From the NCBI GenBank assembly GCA_963712565.1, contig CAVQIP010000039.1, positions 1 to 64,000 on the forward strand: DNA of 64,000 nucleotides, given 5' to 3'. The notes under the pieces were generated by a model, which was given only the letters and a program-made list of their open reading frames with translations, was not told where the DNA came from and ran no database searches. The position numbers and the translations under genes were made by a program. Below are positions 61,385 through 64,000 of this stretch, piece after piece. Numbering within the stretch: the stretch's first letter is position 1; every line of letters starts with the position of its first letter. Source of the stretch: VAZQ01 sp963712565 (GTDB taxonomy: Bacteria; Pseudomonadota; Alphaproteobacteria; Rhizobiales; Xanthobacteraceae).

Positions 61385-63094
61385 TCACTTTGCCGGAATG
61401 ATCGGTAGCAGAAGGAACGATTCCTTGTCGCCGCCGGAATAGATCGTGTTTTCCCCGACATTGTAGTCCGCATGGTAGTGCGTATAGGGCGCGCTGCCGA
61501 TGCCGTCGCGCGGCTGGATGTCGAGCCGGATGCGGTGGCCGCGTTTGAACACCATCGAGGTCGGCCAAATCTCCACTTGCACCTGCACGATCTCATTGGG
61601 CTTGAGCCACTGCCGGCGCAGATGCTTGTGATAGGGCCGGTAGGGCCGCGACAAGTCCGGATCGAGCTCCCGGTGCGAAACCCGCAGCCAGCCCTTCGCC
61701 ACCGGCACCGGTTGCCCTTGCTGGCCGATCTCCAGCACGTCCTTGCCGTCGGAGTCGATGTTGCGCAGGGTGAGGAACAGATCCATGTCTTCGGTCGTGC
61801 TCGAAACCCAGAGCTGGGCCGCCAGCGGACCGGTGATTTCGGTGTCCTGCTCGAGCGGCGGCGTGACCAGCGAGATGCCAACTCCGCCGCTGGCGGCGAG
61901 CGAGGTGGACGAGGCCGAGGCGTGGCCGGCATGGGAGGCGCCGCTGGCGGAATAGCTGCGCGCCGCCGTCCTCGCCGGCTTCTCCTTCGCCAGCGTGCCG
62001 GCAATGCCCTTGCCCTCGCTGCCGTCCGGTTTCGAGAGGTCGAGGTGCAATCTGGTCCACTGCGTGCGCGCGAGCGGCCACTCGTTCTCGTGGCGGAAAT
62101 GGTATTCGCCGTGCCCGGTGCGGATCGCGAGCTTCACCGGCGGCTCCTGCATCACGCCGTTGTCGATGTCCTTGAGCCAGTGGTCGAAGAAGCGCAGCTG
62201 GTCGTGCCGTCCGTCCTCGCTGTAGAATGGATGATAATGCGTGCCGCAGTGGATGCGCAGCTTCTTGTGCTTGGACGCGGCGCGCATATAGCCCTCGGTG
62301 GCGCCGCGCAGATGCAGCCCCATGCCCGACCAGTTGCCGACCGCCCACATCGGCAGGTCGATCCGGTCCCATTGCGCCTGCTGGCTCTTGAATGCGCCGC
62401 TGTCGAGGCTGTTGCGCATGAAGCGCCACAGCACGTTGTCCTGAAACGTGTCCGGATTGTCGCGGTAGGCGCGGCCGAGCATGTGATGCGCCATGTGGGT
62501 GGTGAACCAGCCGACGATGAAGCCGGAGCCGAAAATGCCGCCGTGATAGAGGATGTCGCGGTACTGATCGGCGGCGCCTTCCCACGGCACGATGCATTTC
62601 AGCGACGGCGGCTTGAGGTTGGCCACCCACCACTGAGTGCGAGCGAAGAACGAGATGCCGATGGTGGCGACGCGGCCGTTGCTCCAGGGCTGATGGCCCG
62701 CCCATTCGATCGCGTCGTAGAAGTCGATCGCCTCCTGCGGCGAATACAGCACCGATTGTCCGGGCGACTTGCCGGAGCCGCGCTCATCGACGCGCACGCA
62801 GCAATAGCCGCGCGGCACCCACCATTCCGGGTTCACCGTCTCCCAGTTCATGTGAGGGTTGGGCTTCTCTTCCAGATCCGGCGGCGGAACCCAGAGCTTG
62901 TCCTTCTGGTAGATGCCCATGTTGATGAGCACCGGGAAGTGCCCCTCGCCATCGGGCCGGAAGACGTCGGCCTTGAGCCTGGCGCCATCCCGCATCGGGA
63001 TGTCGACGTCCTTCTCGATCTTCATCTTGTATTTGGGTTCGGACTGCTGGGTCTCTTTACGAGGCGCGACTTGCTCTTGCACGGGACCTCCCAA
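61385..63094 (-). CDS. CocE/NonD-family (X-Pro dipeptidyl peptidase type) hydrolase
   Basis: The 569-residue protein has an alpha/beta hydrolase domain with DVDIPMRDGARLKADVFRPD and RVDERGSGKSPGQSVLYSPQ, the nucleophile Ser in VATIGISFFARTQWW, and a C-terminal jelly-roll domain with RIRLDIQPRDGI. The usual motif is G-x-S-Y-x-G; here it is G-I-S-F-F-A, so the second Gly is changed. Cofactorless members cleave esters or amides. It lies between the partial tctC and tctB on the same strand. No signal peptide is visible, so it would act on an imported compound inside the cell. Confidence 0.88.
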   Translation of the reverse strand: MGGPVQEQVAPRKETQQSEPKYKMKIEKDVDIPMRDGARLKADVFRPDGEGHFPVLINMGIYQKDKLWVPPPDLEEKPNPHMNWETVNPEWWVPRGYCCVRVDERGSGKSPGQSVLYSPQEAIDFYDAIEWAGHQPWSNGRVATIGISFFARTQWWVANLKPPSLKCIVPWEGAADQYRDILYHGGIFGSGFIVGWFTTHMAHHMLGRAYRDNPDTFQDNVLWRFMRNSLDSGAFKSQQAQWDRIDLPMWAVGNWSGMGLHLRGATEGYMRAASKHKKLRIHCGTHYHPFYSEDGRHDQLRFFDHWLKDIDNGVMQEPPVKLAIRTGHGEYHFRHENEWPLARTQWTRLHLDLSKPDGSEGKGIAGTLAKEKPARTAARSYSASGASHAGHASASSTSLAASGGVGISLVTPPLEQDTEITGPLAAQLWVSSTTEDMDLFLTLRNIDSDGKDVLEIGQQGQPVPVAKGWLRVSHRELDPDLSRPYRPYHKHLRRQWLKPNEIVQVQVEIWPTSMVFKRGHRIRLDIQPRDGIGSAPYTHYHADYNVGENTIYSGGDKESFLLLPIIPAK

Positions 63095-63110
63095 CTGCGA
63101 CGGAGACTCG

Positions 63111-64000
63111 TTACTGCGTCTTGTCGACCATCGCCTTGGCGTCGGCGACGACCGGTGTCCACTGTCGCACCTCCTGCTGCAGCCAAGCCCGGGCCTCGTC
63201 CAACGAGCGCGTGGGCCGCACGGTGAACTGCAGATCCTCGAGCTGCTTGCCGGCTCGTCCCGAGGTGAGAATTTCGGCGATCGCCGCCGTCATGATGTCG
63301 AGGATCTCTTTCGGCACCGCGTGCGGGGCGAACATGGCGTTCCAGGCGTTGGTGCCGATTCCTTCGAACCCCGCCTCCTTGAAGGTGGGCACGTCGGGCA
63401 GCGCGGGCAGCCGCTGTTCGCTGGTCACCGCCAATGCCTTGAGCTTTCCCGCCTTGACCAGCGGCGTCACCGTCGCCGCATTCTGCAACGCGATCTGCAC
63501 CGCGCCGTTCATGAGGTCGATCTGCCCCCCGCCGGCGCCGGCGCGCAGCGGGATCGCGACCAGCTTGATGCCGGTGCGCTTCTGCAGCATGAGAAAGTCG
63601 ATGTGCGAATAGGCGAGGATGCCGGCGGTGTTGTGGTTGACCTCGCCCGGACGCGCGCGCGCATAGTCGACGACCTCCTGCACCGTATTGGGCGGGAAAT
63701 TCACCTTGGTCGCGAGAAAGACGCCGGGAACGTCGGCGAGCCGCGCCACCGGAACAAGATCCTTGAACGGATCGAACGGCATCGGCGGATCGCCGATCAG
63801 GGGCGTGAGCAGGTTGGTCGTGATGTTGCCGATCAGAAAGGTGTAGCCGTCGGGCTTGGCGCGGACGGTTTCCTGCAGCGCCACCACGCCGTTGCCGCCG
63901 GGCTTGTTCTCCACCACGACCGGCTGATGAAATTTTTCCTTCAGCTGCTCGCCCAGGATGCGCGCGACGATGTCGGTCGCGCCGCCGGGCCCGTATGGCA
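63111..64000 (-). CDS. Bug/TctC-type binding protein, cut by the window edge
   Basis: The visible part covers about 296 residues of the C-terminal side; signal peptide and start lie beyond 64000. It includes GGATDIVARILGEQLKEKFH at the edge, VVENKPGGNGVVAL, PDGYTFLIGN and, in place of the usual tyrosine-rich loop, IPLRAGAGGGQIDLMNGAVQ. The gene lies 16 bases upstream of the CocE-type hydrolase gene on the same strand and is probably the binding protein of the tctBA unit that follows. Confidence 0.9.
   Translation of the reverse strand, partial: PYGPGGATDIVARILGEQLKEKFHQPVVVENKPGGNGVVALQETVRAKPDGYTFLIGNITTNLLTPLIGDPPMPFDPFKDLVPVARLADVPGVFLATKVNFPPNTVQEVVDYARARPGEVNHNTAGILAYSHIDFLMLQKRTGIKLVAIPLRAGAGGGQIDLMNGAVQIALQNAATVTPLVKAGKLKALAVTSEQRLPALPDVPTFKEAGFEGIGTNAWNAMFAPHAVPKEILDIMTAAIAEILTSGRAGKQLEDLQFTVRPTRSLDEARAWLQQEVRQWTPVVADAKAMVDKTQ

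Overview
The window looks like a chromosomal segment of a GC-rich alphaproteobacterium of the order Hyphomicrobiales, near Bradyrhizobium, Rhodopseudomonas or Pseudolabrys. The evidence is the gene order ffh-rpsP-rimM-trmD-rplS-leuC, followed by leuD, asd and leuB, the presence of lineage-typical small exported proteins (DUF3551, Tyr/Gly-rich), and the large number of Bug-type (TctC) binding proteins. No plasmid or phage replication genes and no CRISPR array are visible.

Left end (1-8.8 kb) is an accessory region. A serine recombinase and a frameshifted phage terminase remnant lie beside the 3' end of a tRNA-Ser(CGA) gene. Next comes the most interesting locus, 3482-7106. It encodes a stand-alone subtilisin-like protease resembling the protease domain of cyanobactin PatA/PatG, a 71-residue CGGC-motif protein, and a stand-alone protein resembling the PatG C-terminal domain. 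These are followed by four consecutive small Cys-rich peptides that share a leader of the form M-N-M-P-G-F-T-A-[DE]-A-S-L-Y. A fifth peptide with the same leader lies on the opposite strand, behind a decayed second copy of the PatG-like gene. I read this as a RiPP-like peptide maturation system of unknown product. A poly-gamma-glutamate hydrolase-like gene closes the island.

8.9-20 kb: a TauE/SafE permease, an exported alpha/beta hydrolase, a shortened KdpD-like kinase with a KdpE-like regulator but no kdpFABC, a sulfopyruvate-decarboxylase-like enzyme pair, and four consecutive TctC-type binding proteins without membrane partners.

20-48 kb is mostly core: signal recognition particle and ribosome maturation genes, leucine biosynthesis (leuC, leuD, leuB), asd, a SorAB-type sulfite dehydrogenase, a type II NADH dehydrogenase, a second molybdoenzyme with its cytochrome b, mesaconyl-CoA hydratase, Cu/Zn superoxide dismutase and sdhCDAB. 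An unknown membrane protein sits between sdhA and sdhB.

47.7-64 kb is catabolic and transport DNA: paired cupins, a TauD-type dioxygenase, hydrolases, an ornithine cyclodeaminase-like enzyme, an ACMSD-like amidohydrolase, a TAXI-TRAP transporter, and a tripartite tricarboxylate transporter set that includes a CocE-type hydrolase.

Seven otherwise well-conserved genes (a TctC gene, ffh, trmD, sdhC, sdhD, sdhA and the cyclodeaminase) each carry one extra base that breaks the frame. Several of these are normally essential, so I interpret the extra bases as sequencing or assembly errors and annotate the genes as intact in the organism.
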